Origin: a filamentous cyanobacterium CCT1
Lineage (GTDB): Bacteria > Cyanobacteriota > Cyanobacteriia > Phormidesmidales > Phormidesmidaceae
DNA: 42,114 nt
Assembly: GCA_003017855.1 (NCBI GenBank)
Contig: PYER01000023.1
Span: forward strand, 1-42,114
Direction of reading: 5' to 3'
Both the position numbers and the translations under genes were made by a program. Positions within the stretch are counted from its first letter, which is position 1. Each line of letters opens with the position of its first letter. Below the pieces are notes generated by a model. That model made no database searches. It had not been told where the DNA came from and saw only the letters and a list, made by a program, of their open reading frames with translations. Positions 27,277 to 35,017 of the stretch are shown piece by piece.

Positions 27277-28254
27277 ATGCTCAATCAGGACGTAAAGGAC
27301 GCTGACATCGGGTTTACACACGAAGACTTTGCCGCGCTACTCGACCAGTACGACTATCACTTCAACCCAGGCGATACCGTCTCTGGCACCGTGTTTAGTC
27401 TTGAGCCCAGGGGTGCCCTGATTGATATTGGTGCTAAAACGGCGGCTTACCTGCCCATTCAGGAGATGTCGATCAATCGGGTTGACCATCCTGAAGAGGT
27501 GCTGCGCTCCAACGAAACCCGCGAGTTCTTCATTCTCACCGACGAAAATGAAGATGGTCAGCTGACCCTCTCCATTCGTCGGATTGAGTACATGCGCGCT
27601 TGGGAGCGAGTGCGCCAGCTGCAGCAGGAAGACGCCACGGTGCGCTCTGGAGTCTTTGCCACCAACCGAGGCGGTGCTCTGGTCAGAATCGAGGGCCTGC
27701 GCGGCTTCATCCCCGGCTCTCACATCAGCACCCGTAAGCCCAAAGAAGACTTGGTGGGCGAAGATCTGCCCCTGAAGTTTCTTGAGGTTGATGAAGAGCG
27801 CAACCGCCTTGTACTTAGCCACCGCCGGGCGCTAGTTGAGCGCAAGATGAATGGCCTGCAGGTGGGCGAAGTTGTGCTGGGGGCCGTGCGTGGCCTCAAG
27901 CCCTACGGTGCCTTTATCGACATTGGCGGCGTTAGCGGTCTGCTGCACATTTCCGAGATCTCCCACGACCACATCGACACGCCCCACAGCGTGCTCAACG
28001 TCAACGACGAGATCAAGGTCATGATCATCGACCTGGATGCGGAGCGGGGTCGAATCTCCCTCTCTACCAAGCAGCTTGAGCCCGAACCGGGCGACATGGT
28101 CAAAAATCCTGACCTGGTTTACGACAAAGCCGAAGAAATGGCGGCCAAGTACCGTGAAGCCATGCGCCGTCAGGCAGCTGAGCAAGCGGGTGAACTGGTT
28201 GATGAACCCGAAGACGTCTATGTGGAAGAAGAAGTAGCGGTAGGTGTCGAATAA
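27277..28254 (+). CDS. rps1: 30S ribosomal protein S1 (three S1 domains)
   Basis: S1 is an RNA-binding small-subunit protein that helps mRNA binding. The 325 residues carry three S1/OB domains, at about 30-100 (GDTVSGTVFSLEPRGALIDI), 115-180 (VRSGVFATNRGGALVRIEGL) and 195-265 (GEVVLGAVRGLKPYGAFIDI). This is the three-domain cyanobacterial/plastid form, shorter than the six-domain E. coli protein. The last 35 residues are acidic. It lies on the same strand as nrdR after 222 bases. It converges closely with the alkyltransferase-like gene (13 bases). Confidence 0.95.
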   Translation: MLNQDVKDADIGFTHEDFAALLDQYDYHFNPGDTVSGTVFSLEPRGALIDIGAKTAAYLPIQEMSINRVDHPEEVLRSNETREFFILTDENEDGQLTLSIRRIEYMRAWERVRQLQQEDATVRSGVFATNRGGALVRIEGLRGFIPGSHISTRKPKEDLVGEDLPLKFLEVDEERNRLVLSHRRALVERKMNGLQVGEVVLGAVRGLKPYGAFIDIGGVSGLLHISEISHDHIDTPHSVLNVNDEIKVMIIDLDAERGRISLSTKQLEPEPGDMVKNPDLVYDKAEEMAAKYREAMRRQAAEQAGELVDEPEDVYVEEEVAVGVE

Positions 28255-28267
28255 ACACACTGCTGCT

Positions 28268-28627
28268 CTAGCCTAGATTCTCCATAAATGCCTCCAGCGC
28301 CTGCTCGGTCACGTCATTGGGCGGGCGCCATTTATATTGGTTGAGGTCAACTCGACCCCGGCGGTCAAACACGACTCCCTCATCCTCTAACATGGCCCGC
28401 TGCATATAATCACTGCCGTTGCGTCGGGTCGATTCAGATACCTCGCCCTTCGCGTTAATGACGCGCTGCCAGGGCACATCGGACATCGGATCGACCCGGT
28501 AGAGGGCATACCCCACTAGGCGTGGCTTGCCGACTAATCCTGCTAGCTCGGCCACCTGCCCGTAGGTAGCGATCTTGCCCCTGGGGATTTGGCGCACCAC
28601 AGCATAAATTCGTTCGTAGGTGAGCAT
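28268..28627 (-). CDS. Alkyltransferase-like protein (MGMT family without catalytic Cys)
   Basis: This 119-residue DNA-binding protein is related to O6-methylguanine-DNA methyltransferase. The catalytic PCHR motif is replaced by PWQR at residues 52-55, so the acceptor cysteine is lost. This defines alkyltransferase-like proteins, which flip and flag O6-alkylguanine for nucleotide excision repair. The helix-turn-helix region (IATYGQVAELAGLVGKPRLV) is conserved. Only three bases separate it from the glgX stop upstream on the same strand, so the two are likely co-transcribed, although their functions are unrelated. Confidence 0.93.
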   Translation of the reverse strand: MLTYERIYAVVRQIPRGKIATYGQVAELAGLVGKPRLVGYALYRVDPMSDVPWQRVINAKGEVSESTRRNGSDYMQRAMLEDEGVVFDRRGRVDLNQYKWRPPNDVTEQALEAFMENLG

Positions 28628-28630
28628 GGT

Positions 28631-30790
28631 CTAGGCTCCGGCGCCTTGAGCCCGAGGGCTGCACAACACGACCAGCGAAAAGTCGGCGACGGCGATCGCG
28701 CTACCCGGCGTATAAATTTGCTTGCTCTGGCCAAAGCCGGTTGGCTCGTGAGTATTCAGCACCATAGACCAGCGCTCTTTCTTCACCTCCAGCGGAATCT
28801 GAAACTCCTGGGAGTCGGCCTGGGCGTTAAAAAACAGCAAAAAGCTGTCGTCTACAAGCCGTTGGCCAGCGGTTTGAACTGCCATTAGCTCCTCGCCGTT
28901 GAGGTAGACCGCGATCGCCTTGGCCGAACCGTCATGCCAGTGATCGACGCTGATTTCGCTACCGTCGGGGTTGTACCAGCCGATATCGTGGACTCCAGAA
29001 CCGTGAATGGCGCGCCCCTGAAACCAGTGGCGGCGAGCAAAGGCAGGGTGCTCCTGGCGCAGCTTGATCAGCTGCCGCACAAAGGCCAGCTGATCCTCCT
29101 GGGTGGGGTCAAGAGCCCAGTCAAACCACGACAGCTTGCTATCTTGGCAGTAGGTGTTGTTGTTGCCCTGCTGGGTGCGGCCAATCTCATCGCCCCCCAA
29201 AATCATCGGCACCCCCTGGGACAGAAACAGCGTGGCCATCAGATTGCGCTGCTGCCGCCGCCGCAGGGCCAAAATTTCGGGGTCGTCAGTGTCGCCCTCG
29301 GCCCCACAGTTCCAGGAGCGGTTGTAGCTCTCGCCGTCGCGGTTGTTTTCGTGGTTGGCCAGGTTGTGCTTTTCGTTGTAGCTGACGAGATCTCGCAGTG
29401 TAAAGCCGTCGTGACAGGTAATAAAGTTGATGCTGGCGTGGGGGCGCTTGCCGTTAGCCTGGTACAAATCAGAACTGCCGGTGATGCGAAAGGCAAACTC
29501 GCCCAGGCGACAGTCGTGGTCGCGCCAGAAATCACGCATGGAGTCGCGGTATTTGCCGTTCCACTCTGACCACAGCAGCGGAAAGTTGCCCACCTGGTAG
29601 CCGCCCTCGCCTAAATCCCAGGGTTCGGCAATTAGCTTGATGGTAGACAGCACCGGGTCCTGGTGAATGATGTCAAAAAAGGCAGCCAGGCTATCCACCT
29701 CGTAGAGCTCTCGGGCTAGGGCCGAGGCCAGATCAAAGCGAAAGCCATCCACGTGCATCTCCAGCACCCAGTAGCGCAGGCTATCCATAATCAGCTTGAG
29801 AATCTGAGGATGGCGCACGTTGAGGGAGTTGCCGCAGCCGGTGAAGTCCATGTAGTAGCGGGGGGCGTTGTCAACCAGCCGGTAGTAGGCGGCGTTATCG
29901 ATGCCCCGCAGACTGAGGGTTGGCCCCAGGTGGCTGCCCTCCCCGGTGTGGTTGTAGACCACATCTAAAATCACCTCAATGCCGGCCTGGTGCAGGGCCT
30001 TGACCATCTGCTTAAACTCGTTTACCTGGGCCCCGGTTTGCCCAGCGCTGCTGTAGCCCCCGTAGGGAGCAAAATAATTGAGCGAATCGTAGCCCCAGTA
30101 GTTGCGCAAGCCAGTGTTGGCCAAATGCCCAGGGTAGGCATGGAAATGATGCACAGGCAGCAGCTCTACCGCCGTAATACCCAGTTGGGTCAGGTGTTTG
30201 ATGGTAGCTGGGTGGGCCAATCCGGCATAGGTGCCCCGCAGGAGTTCAGGCACCTCAGGGTGGAGCTTGGTGAGCCCCTTAACGTGAGTTTCGTAGATGA
30301 TGGTGCGGTGCCAAGGGGTGTCGAGGGGGCGATCGCCTTCCCAGTCAAAGCTGGGGTCGACCACTACCGCCTTAGGCATAAAGGGGGCACTATCGACCTC
30401 AGAAAAGGACAAATCGAGATTTTCTAAATCGTCGGTGGCCTCAATGTCGTAGCCAAAGATAGCCGGGTCAAATTCTACATCGCCATCGAGAGCGTGGGCG
30501 TAGGGGTCGATGAGCAGCTTGTGGGGGTTAAACCGCTGCCCGGCCTTGGGATCGTGGGGACCATAGACCCGAAAGCCATAGCGTTGCCCCGGCTTGACAT
30601 CGGCCAGGTAGCCATGCCAGACATAGTTGTCGACCTCGGTGAAGCGGATCCGAGTTTCTTGATTGTCAGCGTCAAACAGACAGAGCTCAACGGCCGTTGC
30701 GTTCTCTGAAAACAAGGCGAAGTTAGTGCCCGTGCCATCCCAGGTGGCACCCAGGGGATGGGGACGACCTGGCCAGACTTGCATTCCCAT
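28631..30790 (-). CDS. glgX: Glycogen debranching enzyme (isoamylase-type GlgX)
   Basis: This GH13 enzyme hydrolyses alpha-1,6 branches of limit dextrins during glycogen breakdown. The 719 residues include an N-terminal CBM48-like beta domain (HPLGATWDGTGTNFALFSEN) and the catalytic barrel, with YNHTGEGSHLGPTLSLRG, nucleophile motif DGFRFDLASAL, acid/base motif IAEPWDLGEGGYQVGNFP, and ITCHDGFTLRDLVSYNEKHN. The C-terminal beta domain ends at SLVVLCSPRAQG. The start is ATG at 30790. It is the promoter-proximal gene of a probable pair with the alkyltransferase-like gene. Confidence 0.95.
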   Translation of the reverse strand: MGMQVWPGRPHPLGATWDGTGTNFALFSENATAVELCLFDADNQETRIRFTEVDNYVWHGYLADVKPGQRYGFRVYGPHDPKAGQRFNPHKLLIDPYAHALDGDVEFDPAIFGYDIEATDDLENLDLSFSEVDSAPFMPKAVVVDPSFDWEGDRPLDTPWHRTIIYETHVKGLTKLHPEVPELLRGTYAGLAHPATIKHLTQLGITAVELLPVHHFHAYPGHLANTGLRNYWGYDSLNYFAPYGGYSSAGQTGAQVNEFKQMVKALHQAGIEVILDVVYNHTGEGSHLGPTLSLRGIDNAAYYRLVDNAPRYYMDFTGCGNSLNVRHPQILKLIMDSLRYWVLEMHVDGFRFDLASALARELYEVDSLAAFFDIIHQDPVLSTIKLIAEPWDLGEGGYQVGNFPLLWSEWNGKYRDSMRDFWRDHDCRLGEFAFRITGSSDLYQANGKRPHASINFITCHDGFTLRDLVSYNEKHNLANHENNRDGESYNRSWNCGAEGDTDDPEILALRRRQQRNLMATLFLSQGVPMILGGDEIGRTQQGNNNTYCQDSKLSWFDWALDPTQEDQLAFVRQLIKLRQEHPAFARRHWFQGRAIHGSGVHDIGWYNPDGSEISVDHWHDGSAKAIAVYLNGEELMAVQTAGQRLVDDSFLLFFNAQADSQEFQIPLEVKKERWSMVLNTHEPTGFGQSKQIYTPGSAIAVADFSLVVLCSPRAQGAGA

Positions 30791-31053
30791 GGTGAGCGCG
30801 GCTTCCTAATGACTCCAGGCAGAGGTATGACGCTGAGGCGACTGTGCCTCTCCTAGGGTAGCAGGCCTTAGGTTACCAGGCCTAGATCATCTGTGCCGTA
30901 GCGGCTTTGGCTACCTGAGCCGACCGATGTTTGGGCTTATCAAACTTTTATAGTCTTACGGTAGTATCACGCTCAGATATAGGTTGTCGATCGCGTTTGT
31001 ATCGATAAATACTAATCGTTCTTAAAAACTTCATGAGGTAGGAGTGGTTAGCA

Positions 31054-31821
31054 ATGCCTATTGCAAAGCGTTGTCTGGCTGAATGTTTGGGCACGTTGTG
31101 GCTCGTGCTGGGGGGCTGCGGCAGTGCCGTACTGGCCGGTGTGTTTCTAGATGGCAGCGGTGCCTTAAACCTGGGTATTGGTTTTTTAGGGGTATCCCTG
31201 GCGTTTGGTTTAACTGTGCTGACGATGGCCTACGCCATTGGCCATATTTCGGGTTGTCACCTCAACCCGGCGGTTTCCTTTGGGCTGTGGGCGGCGGGGC
31301 GCTTCCCCGCTAGCGAACTGCTGCCCTACATTGTGGCTCAGGTCCTGGGCGGCATTTTGGGGGCAGGCATCGTCTATCTCATTGCCACCGGTCAGTCGGG
31401 TTTTGCGATTGACCCCTCGGTCGGTAATCCTCTGGCCACCAACGGGTTTGGGGTCCACTCACCGGGGGGCTTTAGCCTGCTGGCCTGCTTAATCTGCGAA
31501 GTGGTGATGACCTTCTTCTTTTTGATGATCATTCTAGGGGCTACCGATTTTCGGGCTCCGGTGGGGCTGGCTCCGGTGGCCATTGGTCTGGCCCTCACCC
31601 TGATTCACCTGATCAGCATTCCGGTCACCAATACCTCGGTCAACCCCGCTCGCAGTACCGGTCCCGCTCTCTTTGTAGGGGGGCCGTTGGTTGGCCAGCT
31701 CTGGCTATTTTGGGTAGCCCCCATCCTGGGTGCCCTGCTAGCGGGCTGGGTCTACGCCACTTTCTTTGCTGACGACAGTGAAAAGGCAGCTCGCATTGAC
31801 CGTCCTAAGCCTGTAGCCTAG
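31054..31821 (+). CDS. aqpZ: Aquaporin Z
   Basis: This water channel of the cytoplasmic membrane has 255 residues and six transmembrane segments. Both NPA motifs are present ([13 protein letters not shown] and [13 protein letters not shown]). The N-terminus ([20 protein letters not shown]) and the Arg after the second NPA fit the water-selective AqpZ group rather than glycerol facilitators. The start has a strong GAGGTAGGAG upstream. The C-terminal tail is charged ([16 protein letters not shown]). It is followed by an intrinsic terminator. Confidence 0.95.
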   Translation: MPIAKRCLAECLGTLWLVLGGCGSAVLAGVFLDGSGALNLGIGFLGVSLAFGLTVLTMAYAIGHISGCHLNPAVSFGLWAAGRFPASELLPYIVAQVLGGILGAGIVYLIATGQSGFAIDPSVGNPLATNGFGVHSPGGFSLLACLICEVVMTFFFLMIILGATDFRAPVGLAPVAIGLALTLIHLISIPVTNTSVNPARSTGPALFVGGPLVGQLWLFWVAPILGALLAGWVYATFFADDSEKAARIDRPKPVA

Positions 31822-31872
31822 TTCGTGGCGTTCCAACCACGCTAGGGATTAGAGCACTTATACGCTTGTACC

Positions 31873-31902
31873 AAACCGGGAGAGATAATCTCCCGGTTTT
31901 TG
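31873..31902 (+). terminator. Intrinsic terminator after aqpZ
   Basis: AAACCGGGAGA (31873-31883) pairs exactly with TCTCCCGGTTT (31889-31899) around a 5-base loop, ending in a run of five T. The A-run on the left side allows it to act also on the opposing zinc-ribbon gene. Confidence 0.85.
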
Positions 31903-31924
31903 CGATTTATTGGGCCCATAAGGG

Positions 31925-32461
31925 CTACTGAAGTTGGTGACCACAGCTGCCGCAGAAGCGATCGCCAGCCTGGACGGCACTCCCGCACTGGGTGCAGAAT
32001 TGTTTAGCCTTAGGGGCGCTGCCCATGCTAAGCGTCATATTGCCCATCTGCATGGTCATAGGGTTGGCTGACATGCGCATATTGCCCATAGTCATGGGAG
32101 CCATAGGCTCTAGGGGGGGGATCGGCTGCATTGGCGCCATAGGCGGCATAGCGGCTGGGCCAGCCTCCATGGGCTGCAGGGCTACAGCCTGGTGGGCGGG
32201 CCAGGCGGCGGTGTCAGCCATACCAATCTGCGTACCCTGCACCTGCCAGACAAAAACCCCTTGAGCGGTAACGCAGCGGAGCATCACCCCGCCATCTATC
32301 CGCGCCGCCTGGGGCACTTCTGTCCATAGTCCCGTCTGCACCTGAGTGCCCGACTGCTGCTGCTGCCCCAGGCCACTGCTCGCGAGGGTAATTACAGTAG
32401 TCGAACCAGAATTATCGAGATATATCTTTTGGCCGAGGCCAAGATCATACTGGTAGGGCAT
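31925..32461 (-). CDS. Zinc-ribbon protein with methionine-rich linker
   Basis: This 178-residue protein has no named family. Residues 1-95 form a probable small beta domain with tryptophans and one Cys. Residues 98-146 are a Met/Pro-rich linker with 14 methionines in 49 residues (MPPMAPMQPIPPLEPMAPMT). The C-terminus is a zinc ribbon, C156-x2-C159 and C170-x2-C173 (FCTQCGSAVQAGDRFCGSCG). No signal peptide or membrane segment is seen, so it is probably cytosolic. Met-rich stretches can bind copper(I) or act as oxidation sensors, but that is speculation. It converges with aqpZ. Confidence 0.75.
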   Translation of the reverse strand: MPYQYDLGLGQKIYLDNSGSTTVITLASSGLGQQQQSGTQVQTGLWTEVPQAARIDGGVMLRCVTAQGVFVWQVQGTQIGMADTAAWPAHQAVALQPMEAGPAAMPPMAPMQPIPPLEPMAPMTMGNMRMSANPMTMQMGNMTLSMGSAPKAKQFCTQCGSAVQAGDRFCGSCGHQLQ

Positions 32462-32946
32462 AGTTGGCTGGGGTAAATATTGTTAACTAACTTAAATCTG
32501 ACTATTTACAGCCGTTTTTCCAGGGAGGTTACCTCTACAGGTATGCTAGGCCAGTTTTGAGCGCTTGGGGAGGGGCTCACCACAGACGAGACGTCCACCC
32601 CGCGAATTTTCACAGGTCGCGCAGAATCACTCAAGATTGCTATAGATAAAAACATATAGTTTAGATAAGGTTCAAGCCGTTTTCGGCGGGTTATGGCCAT
32701 AGTCAACTGGTTTAAGACATTCAGAAGCCTGAGAAACGCTTGAGCGTTCGAACGTTTTTAGGGAAACGTCCTTACCAGACTGGCTACAGCTATAACTACA
32801 GTCTGAGGATCGACGGAGTTCCTGGTTTAGGGCCACAACTGCCTATCCCCGTATCCAGCAACCCCCTCCAAAAACAGCACGCTCAAGTTTGAACCATGGC
32901 CGGAGTGTAGGCGTTTGGGAAGCTTCCCCAGAAGGGAATCGCTGCT
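32462..32946. other. Intergenic region, no convincing gene
   Basis: This 485-base stretch lies between the divergent zinc-ribbon and Nudix genes. It includes an AT-rich patch around 32635-32665 (TATAGATAAAAACATATAG) that could hold a promoter in either direction. A perfect 10-base palindrome CGTTCGAACG sits at 32745-32754, followed by an ACGTTT/AAACGT inverted pair. A 66-codon frame on the minus strand (32506-32706) has no family signature and is not called. Confidence 0.4.
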
Positions 32947-33420
32947 ATGACTAAAAAAAGCGCGGGGTTACTCATGTATCGCACCCAGAACCACCGCCTG
33001 GAGGTGCTGCTGGTGCACTCCGGTGGTCCCTACTGGGCCAACCGGCGCTGGCAGGCCTGGACCATTCCCAAGGGTGAGATTTTTCCTGGCGAAGACACGT
33101 TTGAAGCCGCTAAACGCGAATTTTTTGAAGAAACTGGACAGACCCCCGTCGGCGATTTTCGCCCCCTGCAGCCGGTGCGTCAGGCCGGCGGTAAGCTCGT
33201 TTATGCCTGGGCCTTTGAGGGCAACTTTAACCCTGCCGCCCTGCGCAGCAACACGTTTTTGCTGGAGTGGCCGCCTCATTCAGGCGTGCTAAAGGAGTTT
33301 CCTGAGGTCGATCAGGCCGCCTGGTTTGAGTTAGAAGAGGCCAGGAAACGCATCATCAAAGCTCAAGGCCAGTTCTTAGATCAGCTGGTTCAGGTCCTCG
33401 ATCAGGTGCCCTTGGCTTAA
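32947..33420 (+). CDS. Nudix hydrolase
   Basis: Nudix enzymes hydrolyse nucleoside diphosphates linked to another group. The 157 residues contain a complete Nudix box from Gly43 to Gly64 (GEIFPGEDTFEAAKREFFEE then TG). The N-terminal KKSAGLLMYR and HSGGPYW segments point to the MutT-like subgroup seen in many bacteria, but the substrate cannot be deduced. The start is ATG at 32947. It converges with the SRPBCC-like gene, with 18 bases between stops. Confidence 0.93.
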   Translation: MTKKSAGLLMYRTQNHRLEVLLVHSGGPYWANRRWQAWTIPKGEIFPGEDTFEAAKREFFEETGQTPVGDFRPLQPVRQAGGKLVYAWAFEGNFNPAALRSNTFLLEWPPHSGVLKEFPEVDQAAWFELEEARKRIIKAQGQFLDQLVQVLDQVPLA

Positions 33421-33438
33421 GCATTTGGGCCTGGACGG

Positions 33439-33825
33439 CTAAAACTTGGGCTGTTGTAAAAACTGCCGCAGACGCGCGATCGCCAGGCTTTGGCCCAAAT
33501 TCAAAGGCAGCGCCGAAACCCCTTCCAGCCGTGACTGCACCCAGCGATCGCCCCAGTACCACTCGTGAAACCCATCAATGCCCCCAGACAGCACCATGTG
33601 CAGGCTGTGGTCATCAACCTGCTTGACCTCGTGGTGAATTTCAACCGGGCCGAGATAGCTGTTAAAACTCAGTCCGCTGTGCAATTCGGCGGGTAACCCC
33701 TGACTGAAGCGCTGCGGCCAGAGCCACTGGCTAAAGTTGCTGGGCTGCACCAAACTGGCCTGAATTTGTCCCTGGGTAGCCTCGACTTCAATGCGAAGGC
33801 GGCTGTGCTGAAATGTGCCTAGCAT
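33439..33825 (-). CDS. SRPBCC/START-like conserved protein
   Basis: This 128-residue protein has a pattern suggesting a helix-grip (SRPBCC) ligand-binding fold. It begins TFQHSRLRIEVEATQGQIQA, continues with NFSQWLWPQRF and a Gly-rich strand (GLSFNSYLGPVEIHHEV), and ends with a helix (LGQSLAIARLRQFLQ). The family call rests on this layout, not a diagnostic motif. The ATG at 33825 is chosen; a longer frame to 33924 starts with low-complexity sequence (MPQAGCSANRAPSPRPG) that does not look like the fold. Function is unknown. Confidence 0.7.
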   Translation of the reverse strand: MLGTFQHSRLRIEVEATQGQIQASLVQPSNFSQWLWPQRFSQGLPAELHSGLSFNSYLGPVEIHHEVKQVDDHSLHMVLSGGIDGFHEWYWGDRWVQSRLEGVSALPLNLGQSLAIARLRQFLQQPKF

Positions 33826-34023
33826 AGGGTGGTGATGTGCCCGCAAACAACACCTCCCAGTATGCCAAAAGAAACCTGGCCGGGGGCTAGGAGCGCGATT
33901 TGCAGAGCACCCAGCTTGCGGCATGGCAGAAACGGGAATCGACTCGCAACGAGTATCCGACCCAGAATCGCGCCCCGGCGCCAGGGTCGGTAAACCCTCT
34001 CAAACCCACTTCCCCAAACCTTC

Positions 34024-34029
34024 TACAAT
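34024..34029 (+). promoter_or_regulatory. Possible -10 box of hslO
   Basis: TACAAT at 34024-34029 lies 39 bases before the hslO ATG, with no convincing -35. An AAGGGAAGA ribosome site follows at about 34047-34055. Confidence 0.3.
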
Positions 34030-34067
34030 AATTACTAAGCAATATTAAGGGAAGACTGGGGCAGCGC

Positions 34068-34979
34068 ATGGTAGATCAACTGATTCGGGCGACCGCCGCC
34101 GATGGCGGCATTCGGGTGGTCGGCGTTATCACTACAAAACTGACCGAGGTGGCCCGGCAGCGCCACAACCTGTCCTACGTGGCGACGGCAGCCCTAGGCC
34201 GTACCCTCTCGGCTGGGCTGCTGCTGGCCTCCAGTATGAAACAGCCCCAGGGTCGGGTCAACATTCGGGTGCGCGGCGACGGCCCCCTGGGCGGCATCCT
34301 GGTAGATGCCGGAATGGATGGCACCGCCCGTGGCTACGTCGACAACCCATCGATTGAGCTGCCCCCCAACGCCCAGGGCAAGCTGGATGTGGGCGGCGCC
34401 GTGGGCCGCAACGGCTACGTGTACGTCGTGCGCGATATGGGCTACGGCTACCCCTACTCCAGCACGGTAGAGCTAGTCTCTGGAGAAATTGGTGACGACC
34501 TCACTCACTACCTGGTCAACTCAGAACAAACGCCCTCGGCGCTGGTGCTAGGTGTGTTTGTAGGCGCCAACGGAGTCGAGGCCGCCGGAGGACTGCTGCT
34601 GCAAATTTTGCCCCGCGCGGCTGAAGACACCGAAATGGTTGCTCTGATCGAAAGCCGTCTGGCCAACCTGAGGGGTTTTACCCCCCTGCTGAAAGCCAAC
34701 AAAACCCTGCCGCAAATCTTTGGCGACCTGGTCGGCGACCTGGGCCTGGAGATCTTGCCCGAAACTCAAATGGTGCAGTTTAGCTGCCCCTGCTCATTCG
34801 ATCGCATGCTGGGCGCGCTCAAAATGCTGGGTGAAGCCGAACTCCAGGATATGATCGAAAAAGACGACGGTGCCGAAGCAATCTGTCACTTCTGCAATGA
34901 GGTTTACCACACTAACAGCGATCAGCTGGCTCAGCTGATTGAAGACCTGCGCGAAGAGCGGCAGGAAGCGAGACAGTAG
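34068..34979 (+). CDS. hslO: Redox-regulated chaperone Hsp33
   Basis: Hsp33 is a cytosolic holdase activated by oxidation. When reduced, four cysteines bind zinc; oxidation to disulfides unfolds the linker and exposes client sites. The 303 residues include the N-terminal chaperone domain (MVDQLIRATAADGGIRVVGV, LLASSMKQPQGRVNIRVRGD) and the C-terminal redox switch with C-x-C (FSCPCSFD) and C-x2-C (ICHFCNEVYH). All four switch cysteines are present. A perfect palindrome begins one base after the stop codon and probably terminates transcription. Confidence 0.96.
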   Translation: MVDQLIRATAADGGIRVVGVITTKLTEVARQRHNLSYVATAALGRTLSAGLLLASSMKQPQGRVNIRVRGDGPLGGILVDAGMDGTARGYVDNPSIELPPNAQGKLDVGGAVGRNGYVYVVRDMGYGYPYSSTVELVSGEIGDDLTHYLVNSEQTPSALVLGVFVGANGVEAAGGLLLQILPRAAEDTEMVALIESRLANLRGFTPLLKANKTLPQIFGDLVGDLGLEILPETQMVQFSCPCSFDRMLGALKMLGEAELQDMIEKDDGAEAICHFCNEVYHTNSDQLAQLIEDLREERQEARQ

Positions 34980-35013
34980 GGGTTATGTCGATGCGATCGC
35001 ATCGACATAACCC
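34980..35013. terminator. Perfect 34-bp palindrome between convergent hslO and the DUF1537 gene
   Basis: GGGTTATGTCGATGCGA is followed immediately by its exact reverse complement, so the whole 34 bases are self-complementary. The centre is a HIP1 octamer (GCGATCGC). It starts directly after the hslO stop and ends 4 bases before the stop of the opposing gene, and is followed by GCTTTT. It should act as terminator for hslO, possibly for both genes. Confidence 0.75.
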
Positions 35014-35017
35014 GCTT

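Noticed and set aside
32506-32706. 66-codon frame on the minus strand in the large gap
   Set aside because: No recognised motif or membrane pattern, and sequence resembles random coding; kept only as a note in the gap description.
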